Source: Hymenoscyphus infarciens (lineage: Eukaryota > Ascomycota > Leotiomycetes > Helotiales > Helotiaceae). Taken from it: DNA of 64,000 nucleotides. Where the stretch lies: contig LLCB01000034.1 of assembly GCA_001414345.1 (NCBI GenBank), positions 186,001 to 250,000 of the forward strand, in the 5' to 3' direction. Shown piece by piece: positions 22,226-35,100 of the stretch (position 1 is the stretch's first letter; each line of letters begins with the position of its first letter). The notes under the pieces are model-generated. The model worked only from the letters and a program-made list of their open reading frames with translations, did no database searches and was not told the origin of the DNA. The position numbers and the translations under genes were made by a program.

Positions 22226-23320
22226 GATATTGTATGGTGACGAATTGTACCCGAGAACAGGATGATTTGTTGGCCCTTTTGGCTATTAGTCAATTTGAAC
22301 GGTGATTGAGAATGGGGGAGCTTTTTCTCCCCCACTTTGACTTGAAAGCTGAATAGGGACTCGGGCCGGATAGACTTCGGAGACTAGTTAGTTGCTGCCG
22401 ATCCTTAGAATCACTGCCTATACTTGTAGTAAGAGATTCGAATATTATAATGATATAGAGCTTGGAAAGCATGGTTGCTTTACCTTTCTCATACACTTAT
22501 TCTAAATCATCTAGGCTCGCGATGGACATTAAAAGTGGCAGCAAAGACCTCAGCTTCGTACCTGCCTGCGTAGCCTTCGTTGCTCCAACTTTTTTGGGGT
22601 AATTTCTATAAATTATCCTAAACACATCCTAGAGAGTTGGAGATATCAACGTTAATTGTCCCAGATAGCCAGAACAACGAGGAGTATCGCGGACTTTTAC
22701 GGCCGCTTCTATTGTCCATCGCGAGCTAGGGTAACGTATTATTAAGATACTAAAGTAGTCATGGCATGTTTTGTTGTCCACGGCAAGGCAATTTGTAGTC
22801 ATCTAACAAAGCGAAGGGAAAGGACAGTTGGAAGAGTTAGATTTCAAAGCAAATTCAAATCGCAACAAAACGGGGCGCACAACCATACCACAGAGAATAA
22901 CTGATTATGAACTTGTTATTGAGAAGCTTCTGAGAGTATTGAAATTCATCATTGCCTGGGGGCCATCATATTCTTACCACAGCTAGGCCACGAATCTTAT
23001 ATTCACCCAAAAAACTTCATTGCGCATCCACCCCTAGGTAGACAAGCCTGAATCCCTGCTTTCAAAAAAAGTAAAAGGGTATCATCAAACGTTTTTTGCA
23101 TTCCTTTAAGAGTCTAATGCAAGTCTACAAGAAAAAAAGTTCGCTGCTTTGCACTCGGGGACTGATCATTATTCACCGAGTCCCGGCTTATCACATGGTT
23201 GTGCACCCAAGGAACACCATTGGCGTCTTTTTCATACACAAACATAAATTTTTCGTCGCTTCAGAAGCTGCTTTCGTAATACGCACCATTGCGATGAAAA
23301 TCCCTCGTGATATTTGTTGC

Positions 23321-24647
<1,327 letters not shown>

Positions 24648-25125
24648 GATGGGCCTGGGGTGCTTGGGCTTGGGCTTGGGCGCGCAGTTTCGAGGATGAG
24701 GCGGTTGAGGCGGTTGAGGGTGATGGCGGGGAGCTCAAGCTTGAGTAACGACAAGGGCGAGGGCGCGCGCGCGAGATATGGAAGGACAGCCCCGAAGAGG
24801 GATCCTGGGAGGGGTGCGATCTGATTCTTACCAGGACTGCTGGTGAAAGGCAACGCTGAGGATGTAGGTGGTTTGGGTATCACAGAATGTTGATGGGTAA
24901 GGTTGGGTATGTAGAGGGCAGGTCTCTTCTGGCGGTGCGGCCCTTCCACTTCTTGATTTGTTTCGCTTACTGTACACGACCTGCCGCTGAACAGACCTCC
25001 AGCACGCCAGCCCGGTCAATAAATCACAGAGTTTATATGGTGAACATGCACCCTATAATTGTTCATTGAATAAGAGACGGATGTTTGATATTACGTCAAT
25101 TTATGTTTACGCTACACTAACTACC
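24648..25125. other. Intergenic between PP2A-C and exo84
   Basis: Holds the PP2A promoter and leader, with a CT-rich transcribed-strand stretch near 24660-24720, and the 3' flank of exo84. No additional gene is seen. Confidence 0.5.
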
Positions 25126-27299
25126 TTACATAGACACCCCCAATCCTTGAGTTCCGTCCTGACCATCCTTTGAGGGATCACGTCCAATAAGACTCTTGAA
25201 ATCCAAGCCAACCTCAGAGAGCATCTTAGCATGTTCTTTGGCTTGGTTCATACATTCCATCCAGCCTGGGCCATCTCTATCAGTGCTGCTGAGTTGGCGC
25301 GCAAGGATGATATTAAATGCATCAACCTGCTCTTTAGCCCATTTGACACAGGCACTCATGAGCAATGGCGGAAAGCAAGTCTGAAAGGTGGACACGGTGT
25401 TCCGAATGATGGTAAAATATACAAAGGATAGTTCCCAGATATACTGACGGAGGTCCCCTTCGAAAATGCATTGCCTGGAAAAGTCAATATTCAGTCCACC
25501 AACATGAAAGGTCAAGTATGCATACCTGGAGCGCTTGTGGATGGTATTGCTTCGAGCTTCAAGATATGCCTCTCTCGCACGATCTTCGAATCCCAGTCTT
25601 GCCAACCAGCTGACATTCCTCTTCGTCTTTTTCAGTTCATTATGGGTATCCACCAGTTCACGGGTGATCAGACCCGCAAGTTTGGTAGCTCGCTCATCAG
25701 CCTTGAAAGTTATAAAGTCTTGGGCAACAGCATTGCTCTTTAATCCTCTGGCCAAGGTGTTGAGTTTTTCTACACGGACCACAGCTGCATCAAATTGCTG
25801 GAGGGCGATATCGATATCAAGCTCGTCTACCTGGCTCTCAACCCATCGTAGATTTTGCTGCTTCCCATCCACATCGATTAGCATGTCTTTGATGTCGGAA
25901 AGGGTTTCGAGTAATTCCGTCTTCTTTAGCAAGCCCGGATCGCGTGATGCAAAGTAGTTGATCGTTTCCTTAGCCTTGTTGCTCGATTCCATTTCTGATC
26001 TGAGGCCCTTTCGTAACTCTTCTACAGCCTTTCTGAAATTCATCATTAGGGAGGATTTGTCATTGTCCCCTGGCTTTTCAGTCTTGTAGGTAAAAGATTC
26101 CTGACCAACTCCACGGATCATGATAGCATCGGCCACTTTGTTTCTGCTGCTACTTGACTCGCTCGTCCCAGCAAGGTCAACCAGCTCAATATCCAGTAAA
26201 GGCCAGCATTTATCGGCTACAAGCTTGGATGGGGCCTGTCGTTGATCAGCGGCACTGCCTTCAACCTTCCTCTTTTTCCTCGAAGCAATGAGAATGTGAT
26301 CATTCAGTAGAAAGATTTGCATAGCGCGTCTGGATTTCCATGTTGCGCTATCCAATTCGATCCACAAACCCGCATTTTGCACCACGTGGCGACCAGGCAG
26401 TGAGGGGAGAAACTTTTGGGACCCTTCGACATTCTTCCATAAAGCCTACTGTAATTTAGTATTCCAAGTTAAGTTGTTGTATGACGGCAAATGGACGCAT
26501 ACCTGAAGTTGAGAATTCCACATAGCAGTCCGATCAGCCACAGAACTTCTCTTGTCCCTCTTGCTCAAGGTTGAGGGAAATCCGGATTGAAAGTCATTGT
26601 TTCCTGATCCTTGAGAAGAGGCAGTTCGGAGAGCCGTGGTGTTTGTTTTAAGCTCTGACATCAGATTTCTGAGAGCACGCATTTCTCCCTTTAAGCGTTC
26701 TGCTTCTTTGCTGATTTTGATGAACTGAGTTCGATTTTGGTAGACATTCTGCTGTAGGTCGACTGAGGTTCGATTTCGCACTTTCTTCAAAGATTGCTGG
26801 TATTCGTCAATCTCCTGCTCAGAGGCATTTCCCAGCAGTCCGGCTATATAGTTCTCAGGGCGCAGATTTGGATCCCGCAATGCTTTCACGTCCACATTTA
26901 ACCCCCCACCTCCAGGACGCAGATTTGGAGGGGGAACTTGTCCACCACGAGCATTCGATTGAGCATATTGGTTGGGAAGTTGCGGAAGAGATGGGAGAGG
27001 AGGAGCAGTAGCGTCAAAGTCCGCAGGAAGATTGTTGAATCGAGTCGAGTATCTTCGCTTGACCAGATCAGAAGTCTGTGCATACATTAGACTGTGATTG
27101 CTCAACTGGAAATAGCGAGGATCCTTACCTTTCCGCTTGGTTGCGGTCGCGCCTGGGGAGGTGGGTTGTAAGCTGTTGGAGGACCTCTAGGAGCACCTCC
27201 AATTTGAGGTACAGGTCCGGAGATTTGTTGTGGCGCACTGATAGCTGGACGTGGGCCTTTTCTCTTCGTTCTGAGAGACACTCCCTTCGAGTCTGACAT
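25126..27299 (-). CDS. exo84: Exocyst complex component Exo84
   Basis: Four exons, 27299-27129, 27075-26503, 26445-25526 and 25474-25126, give 670 residues. The N-terminus is Pro/Gln-rich (QISGPVPQIGGAPRGPP). A coiled-coil region follows (SLKKVRNRTSVDLQQNVYQN, KISKEAERLKGEMRALRNLM). A PH-like domain begins near residue 249 (ALWKNVEGSQKFLPSLPGRH, RAMQIFLLNDHILIASRKKR), and the helical Exo84 C-terminal domain includes QQNLRWVESQVDELD and CVKWAKEQVDAFNIILARQL. The protein is one of eight exocyst subunits that tether secretory vesicles to the plasma membrane at growing tips. Intron 2 ends in a tandem acceptor CAGTAG; using the second AG avoids an immediate stop. Intron 3 is 51 nt, a multiple of three and stop-free, so its retention would only insert 17 residues. 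The spliced form matches the family better. Confidence 0.93.
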
Positions 27300-27648
27300 T
27301 TTGGTGGTGGTTTAATGGAATGTTGAAGTTGGGAGGCGGTAGTTTCGTGGTCAAGTATTACACCTGAGGTTCATCGGTGTGAGGTTATCTTTAAGGTAGT
27401 GAGCCTCCGGAGTCGAGAGCCCGAGTGGTGTCACACTAGAAGCCTACGAGAGGCTAGGGTTGCTCCCTGTAGCAGTGCCAAGACCAGGCCTAGCTGGAAG
27501 CCGTCGAAGCAACTTATTTTTTTGAGCAGCGAAGCCGAGTTCCTCCACCTGCTCCAACCACACCTTCACTTGAAGCTCGCCCTACCTTACCCTCCCCTCT
27601 CCCACGTATTCTAGCATCAGCATCAAAACCTCCGACCAAGATCCCACG
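27300..27648. promoter_or_regulatory. Divergent exo84 / tom20 promoter region
   Basis: A 349-bp spacer separates the starts of exo84 (minus, 27299) and tom20 (plus, 27649), so both promoters must lie here or overlap. No TATA box is apparent. The tom20 side has CT- and CA-rich stretches just before the ATG. Confidence 0.6.
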
Positions 27649-28447
27649 ATGCCTAATACTAGCACAATTGTTCTGGCCACTGTCGGCACTCTTGCGACAG
27701 GTTTCATAGGTGCGCCCTTCGAGCCTCGAGTTGTTGTTTGGATGTAGTGTAGTACCTTTTTGCTAACACCAGCCGCAGGATAGTTCGTCATCCCCGAAGA
27801 CACCTTTGCCCTCAATCATCAAGCATGATGCGCGGCCGAGGGCACCCCCTACCAACTGCAATTGGACAGCATAGCTAACACCGACGAAAGTGCCATTTAT
27901 TTCGATCATCGGCGGCGAACCGATCCCAACTTCAGAAGATCATTGAAGAAGGAGGTTAAGAAACAAGCTCGCGCCGCGAAAGAGCAAGCCCAACTCGACC
28001 AGATGAGAGAAAGGGAGCATGTCAAGGTCAGAGTGGGTGAGGCGAAAGAGGATGGTTTCCCTCATGATTCGGATGAGAGAGAGTCCTATTTCATGGTAGA
28101 GGTGGAGAAGGGAGAACGGCTACAAGCAGAGGGTAACAGCGATGTTGAATGTCGGCCGCAGATCAGATGCTAACTACTGGTAGGATCCAACTTCGAGGCT
28201 GCATTATGTTTTTACAAGGCACTCAAGGTTTATCCTTCGCCTGCTGACTTGATCTCCATTTACGACAAAACTGTGAGTCTCGTTCTTTGCTCCCCCGCGA
28301 GCATTTACTCATGTCTTTTAGGTATCGAAACCCGTCCTCGATTTGCTTGCGGAAATGATTGCTGCGGATGAAGAATTGGAAGTTGGACCATTTGGAGGAG
28401 GGCCCGGCTCGGATACCAGCGCAACAGCTGGCGTGCCACTCGACTGA
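27649..28447 (+). CDS. tom20: Mitochondrial import receptor subunit Tom20
   Basis: Five exons: 27649-27709, 27779-27782, 27891-28132, 28184-28272 and 28322-28447, giving 173 residues. The N-terminus ([16 protein letters not shown]) is the outer-membrane anchor, followed by [31 protein letters not shown] and the cytosolic presequence-binding domain with [16 protein letters not shown] and [21 protein letters not shown]. The tail is acidic and Gly-rich, and ends GVPLD. Exon 2 is only 4 nt (GATA): joining exon 1 directly to exon 3 breaks the frame, while including GATA gives the expected FIGYAIYFDH. Both flanking introns have GT donors and GCTAAC branch sites. Tom20 recognises presequences at the outer membrane and passes them to Tom22 and Tom40. 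It shares a promoter region with exo84. Confidence 0.9.
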
Positions 28448-29167
28448 GGGGGTTCTCAACACCTGCTAGACACTCCCCTCTCTTGAAGCAAGCGTGGAAG
28501 AGGCTGGATGCCATGTACACCTTCGGCGACTTCTTCGAATCTCCTTTTTCCGTCTGTACAATTGTAAATATTATGAGGGTATGGGCCATAGCGACGAGGG
28601 GCAACCAGGAAGGTATGCTTTGTAATGTTAAGAAGATTATCGGGAGCCTGGGTGTTGCAAGGCCATTTCACGACTGTAATTTGTATAGGCAAAATAACAA
28701 CAAGATGACGTAGCGAGATTTCAAATGCTTTGAATTGTTACAAGTGAAGATAATTTATTTGTTCTGGTGCCACTGATACCAACAATGCGCGTTTTGGTAA
28801 ACAAGAAAAGGTAAACATTAACTTGGGGAATAGTGAATAGCGAGTAGTAAATGCCTTTGTAGAAGAGCTACTAAAACCCCCTTTTCGTAGGGCGGATTTG
28901 TTTGACAGGGATGTATGGCGCAGCGCTGGCGGAGTTTAAATTCATGCAGGGGTCGTCAACCCGCAGATTGTACAGCACCGCGTCCTTTAGGTTCGCGACG
29001 AAATCTTGAAGATCAACACCCTCCACCTCCTGAACCACCAACGACACCCATCCTACCCTAAACTCCCAGTCAACCTCACCTTTTTCGTCGATTTCATTCC
29101 CATCTTCGACGACTTCATCCTACCTCACTCGTTCGGCGATGACTTCAACCTGAAGACAACTAAAACC
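28448..29167. other. Intergenic / dynein 5' region
   Basis: tom20 3' flank and the upstream region of the dynein heavy chain. The 160 nt before the dynein ATG are pyrimidine-rich, as in many fungal leaders. No gene is supported. Confidence 0.5.
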
Positions 29168-32100
29168 ATGATGGAGGTAACTTCTCCAGGTTCGGCTGGG
29201 CCGCCAGCGAACGGCCTCCCTGCAAACGGGGGATATCAAATCGACCCTCAAAAAATAATCGACCACCTCACGCAAGTCTGCGAAGTCACTCTGGGAGCCA
29301 CCAAACGGGATCTCGAGAATCCCGGGAGCATCTTGTCCATTGTGAAGGTGTCTGATACCACCCAACGTGTTCAACGTTGGGCGGAATCCCAAGAAGTGCT
29401 TTACATACAGAAAGAACACCCCCCAGGAAGCGAACTAGAAGCGGTGCTTGATGAATCCAGTATGTATGCTGCTGAGGGAACTTTGGACTATGACTAACTC
29501 CGTACCCAGCTCCAGCAAGCTATAGCTATAGCCTCACGTCCGAAATCGTCTTCTCCCCTTCAACAATTGCCTCGATTGCCCTTTTGAAACGCCCCTTTCC
29601 TATAGATCCTTCGATACCCATTTCACAACAAATACAAATTATTAATTTGCCGGGCGTTGACTCTTTGAGCAATGGCGCCGGTGGACAGAGCACCTCTGTT
29701 TCTCCATTCGAAGTCTTGCATTCTGTTGTACACCTAGCGCTGGCGCCGTATTTTGACGCATATACCAAAAAGCAGCAAACCACAAATGGCGTCCGTGGGA
29801 GATCTGATGCTGAAGCGAAAACTGGAATTCCAGTGACCAAGAAGCGGATGGCAGAGCTAGAACTAAGCTTGCTTCATTTGCAGCAAAACATCGAAATTCC
29901 CGATCTCATCTTGGCTATGCACCCGATAGTCCAAACTGCTCTCGAGGAAGCGGCGGCTCGAAATGTGCGGCCTTCTGCAGATCTTGTTCCCACGGCAGTT
30001 TTACATGATAGCACGTTTCTCAATAATTTGCAGTCGATTGTGAATGGGTGGATCAAATCGATACAGGCCATTACCAAGATGTCGCGGGACCCCAGCAGCG
30101 GTACTGCAACACAGGAGATCAACTTTTGGCTGTCTATGGAATCTGCGATCGAGGGGATCCAAGCTCAATTAGGTTCCGAAGGAGTTCTCTTAACCATGGA
30201 AATCCTCCGAACAGCCAAGCGGTTTCAAGCCACTATCAGTTTCACTGCCGATACTGGATTGAAAGATGCTATGGAAAAGGTCCAGAAATACAATCAGCTT
30301 ATGCGGGATTTTCCCTTGGACGAACTGCTTTCAGCTACCTCGCTATCGAAGATTCAGGATTCGCTGGGTATGATTTTCAATCACCTCAATCGGAGGCTTC
30401 GGATATGCCCTTATCCCATTAGGAGGGCGCTTCCTTTGGTGGAAGCCATTTCTGCTGATTTAGATACCCAATTACATACCTTGCTCCACGGCACCTCCTT
30501 GATGCATCTCGAATACAGAGAATTTCAAAACTTAATGACAACGACAGATTCAATTTTCCAAATTTGGGATGATCACATCAAGGAGTTCACAGGCGTTGCT
30601 CGTGAGGTGACTAGGCGGCGAAATGAAAAGTTCATTCCCATCAAGATAACTCCAGCGCATTTTGATCTTCAAGCAAGGTTGAAATATGTCAGTACGTTCC
30701 GAGATAATCATGAACAGCTTCAGAAGACTATTGTCAATGTATTGGGACCGAAAAGCGGAGGTGCTGGGGATGGGCTATTAAATGGAGCTGTTCATGTCGA
30801 GGAAATGGGCGATGTCGATGCTGTGGAGGAAGTACAACAAGCATATGCTGCTTTGAATAATGTCGACTTGTTGGATGTCTCACCGGAGGGTACTCAGAGA
30901 TGGATTCAGGCCGAAATCACATACAATGAGAGAACATCTAGAGTCGAAAACTCGATCATCGCCAGACTTAGAGATCGCCTAGCAACAGCAAAGAATGCCA
31001 ATGAAATGTTTCGAGTCTTCTCTAAATTCAACGCATTATTTGTCCGACCAAAGATCCGCAGTGCCATCACTGAATATCAGACTACACTCATCGAAAATGT
31101 CAAAAATGATATTTCTGCTCTCCACGAACGCTTCAAGCAGCAATATGGTCACTCTGAAGCCCATGCTATGGCACAACTTCGAGACTTGCCACCAGTATCA
31201 GGAGCCATCATATGGGCACGTCAAATTGAGCGGCAACTAGATGCATACATGAAAAAGGTTGCAGATGTTCTTGGGCACGATTGGGCACTTCACTCCGAGG
31301 GACAAAAACTTCAGAATGAAAGCAATCTCTTCCGCAAAAAACTAGACACTCGACCAATTTTTGAGGCATGGCTCCACGATGTGCAAAGAAAGCAGATTTC
31401 TATTGCAGGACGGCTCTTCAACATCAACAAAATCCGCGCAGCAAACTATGCCCTTGAGCTGGCTGTAAACTTCGACCCCCAAGTTATCGCGCTTTTCAAG
31501 GAGACTCGCAACTTATTATGGCTCAACTATGCCGTGCCACATGCTATCAACAACGTCTCAAAAGATGCGAAACGAGTGTACCCATATGCTGTGAGTTTGA
31601 TGGAAAGCGTTAGGACTTACTCCCAGACAAGCCGACAGATTTCTCAGATGGCCGATGTGTCCATACTTCTTAGTGGTTACCAGAACGGCGTACAGACATT
31701 GGTATCCAGAGGTATTCCATTAAAATGGGAATCCTTTGTGAACGGGTACGACGTCATTCAACCAGCCTATATATCGAACGGGTCTATTGACAACGCTCGA
31801 GGTGGCGACAGCAAGCACATCCAATTCATTCGCGAATTCGCCGCGGCTGTCTCTCTCTTGCAGTCCAAAACCACCACCCTGGCATCCATAAACATCACAG
31901 TTCAGAAATCATTGTCTGAACTGGAATTCTGCTCTTACGATGCAGCCTCCCTGGAAGAGCGCCTAGAGACGATACAGATGTCTGTTGATCAGTTGAACCT
32001 CGAAAATTACGTCAATCTTTCATATTGGGTAAGGGAAATGAACGACCGAATCAAGACGATCCTACTGGTTCGACTACGAAAAGCCATTGCGGACTGGATT

Positions 32101-35100
32101 GAAGTCTTTCAAGATGATCGTTCTGAGGGCGTGAATGATGACAGCCGAAAGAAACGGATGAGCACCATTGATGGAGTTACTAACGACAATAACCCTTCTA
32201 TGAAGCGCCTGGTACATGAAGTCTCGATGAGGAACCAAGTTATCTACCTAGATCCGCCTCTAGAGTATGCTAGGGCCAGCTGGTTCTTGCAACTCCACGA
32301 GTGGCTCGGTGTGGTATGCAATTTGCGAAAAGTCAAGGCCTCGAGATATGAGATGTCTCTTTCAACACGGAATGAAACTGAAGCCCGATTCACGGATCTA
32401 ACAGCCTTTTGCGCAGAGGACTTGTCGCAAGTTTATGCCACTATCGAAACCAAGCTACGGGAAATCAGTGGCTACGTTGATAAATGGTTGCAATTCCAGT
32501 CCCTATGGGATTTACAATCAGAACACGTTTATGAAATTCTGGGAGAACAGCTTTCAAAATGGCTGCAGCTTTTGCAAGATATTAGAAAGGCACGATCTAC
32601 TTTCGACACGACTGAAGTTAGTCGCTCTTTTGGGCACCTCACCATCGACTATGACCAGGTACAAGCAAAAGTCAATTCAAAGTACGACCAATGGCAGCAT
32701 GAAATATTGTCGAAGTTTGGAGGCCGTCTAGGGAATCGCATCCGGGAAGTTTACGCAGAAATCGAGAAGGCACGCAAAGACCTCGAGGTTCAATCATTGG
32801 AGGCAACATCCACTGCGCAAGCTGTCCAATTTATCACTATTGTTCAAGCGTGCAAACGCAAAGTAAAGGCATGGGGACCAGAGGTGGAAATATTCCGACA
32901 AGGCCAAACAACATTAGTCCGTCAACGTTATCAATTCGCAGCAGATTGGCTCGGAGTAGAGCAGGTGGATTCCGAATGGACTGCCCTCAACGAAATTCTA
33001 GCCCGCAAAGCCAAGATCGTACAAGACCAAACCGATGCCCTCCGAGCCAAGATCACCGCCGAAGATAAGGTTGTAGGAGAAAAAATTGCAGAGATTACGG
33101 CTCAATGGAACGAAGAAAAACCTGTATCTGGGACCATCGCCCCAGAGGTTGCCTCTGCTACTCTGTCTTCATTTGAAGGCCGCATCACTAAACTTCACGA
33201 AGAATCTGAGATGGTCTCTAAGGCGAAAGAGGCTTTAGATCTTCCAGCTAGCGCGGATACAGCACTGGCCGCAATTCTAGAAGAGGTTCAAGATTTCAAG
33301 TCTGTTTGGGCTGCCCTCTCTACTATTTGGAAGAGTTTGAACGACCTCAGGGAGACACTCTGGAATAGTGTGCAACCTCGCAAGCTTCGATCCTCTATCG
33401 ATGGCCTCATAAGGATGACAAAGGAAATGCCTAGTCGTATGCGACAGTATGCTGCTTTTGAACATATCCAAAATGTTCTTCGACAATTTCTTAAAGTCAA
33501 CCCCATTCTCTCAGACCTAAAATCAGAAGCCGTCCGTGATCGACATTGGAACAAGATTTTTAAATCTCTGACGCCAGGCAAGCGCTACTCTCCAATCTCT
33601 ATGACCTTGGGTGAAGTGTGGGATCTGAAACTGGGACCCAGTGAAGTGGTGATTCGAGATATCATCGCCCAAGCTCAAGGAGAAATGGCGCTCGAAGAAT
33701 TTCTCAAACAGGTCCGTGAAATTTGGACCAGTTATTCTCTTGACTTGGTCGGGTACCAGAATAAGTGCCGTTTGATCAAAGGGTGGGACGATCTTTTCGC
33801 CAAATGTAGCGAGAATCTCAACTCTCTCCAGGCCATGCGACACTCGCCTTATTACAAAGAATTTGAGGAAGAAGCCTCCTCATGGGAAGACAAGCTCAAC
33901 CGCGTCCACGTGCTCTTTGATGTGTGGATTGATGTTCAACGTCAGTGGGTCTACCTGGAGGGTGTGTTTACTGGCAATGCAGATATCAAGCATCTACTAC
34001 CTATCGAATCGTCACGATTTCAAAACATCAACTCGGAGTTCTTCGCTGTGATGAAAAAGGTTTACAAAGAGCCTTTTGTCCTCGCTGTCCTCAACATTTC
34101 GGGTGTCCAGAAATCACTTGAGCGTCTTGCAGATCTCTTAAACAAGATTCAAAAGGCGTTGGGAGAGTATCTCGAACGAGAACGTGTATCATTTCCTAGG
34201 TTCTACTTCGTTGGTGACGAAGATTTGCTTGAAATTATCGGCAACAGCAATGATACTCTACGCATCGCCAAACATTTCAAGAAGATGTTTGCTGGGCTAT
34301 CTGGCCTTATCATGGACGAGGAACAGATAATTTCTGGATTTACTTCGAAGGAAGGCGAGGAGGTCAGATTGAAGAAAGAAATCTCACTCATCAAGACGCC
34401 CAAGATTAACGACTGGTTGGCTTTGTTGGAAAGCAGTATGAAAGCGACATTGGCCGAACTTCTTGCAGAGGCTATCGAGAAATACGAGCCTATATTTGGA
34501 GCTGATGAGATTGACCCAGCAACATTGAACGACTACATCTCTGCATTCCCCAGTCAGATAGTCGTCCTCGCGACCCAGGCAGTCTGGTCATCTTCAGTTG
34601 AGAAGGCCCTCGAGGAGGGTGGGTCAACGCTTGGGAAATTGTTTGACCAAGAAGTCAGAGTCCTTCGACTTCTTGCTTCGACTGTTCTAGGTGATTTGGA
34701 TACCATCCAGAGAAAGAGATGCGAACATCTGATCACCGAGTGTGTCCATCAGCGCGATACAATCGAAAAACTTGTCAAGCTCAATGCATCCGCCCCCAAT
34801 CACTACATGTGGCAATTACAAATGCGTTATGTATACACACCTGAGGGGGATTATCAACAACGTCTCCATATCAAAATGGCAAATGCAAAGTTAAACTATG
34901 GATTCGAATACCTTGGGGTCGCCGAACGTCTTGTTCGAACACCGCTGACTGACCGTTGTTTCTTGACCCTGACGCAAGCCCTCTGTCAGCGACTGGGAGG
35001 GTCTCCATATGGTCCCGCCGGAACTGGTAAGACAGAATCCGTCAAAGCACTCGGTGTTCAACTAGGTCGTTTTACTCTCGTTTTCTGCTGCGACGACACG

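Larger units (their letters stand above)
20722..23320. other. Intergenic, 2.6 kb
   Basis: Upstream region of the seven-TM gene, then AT-rich spacer to the 3' end of the PP2A gene. It holds a 65-bp tandem repeat and a tRNA-Lys-like sequence (separate entries). No protein gene is supported; the longest frames (about 100 codons near 21574-21882) have no pattern. Confidence 0.5.
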
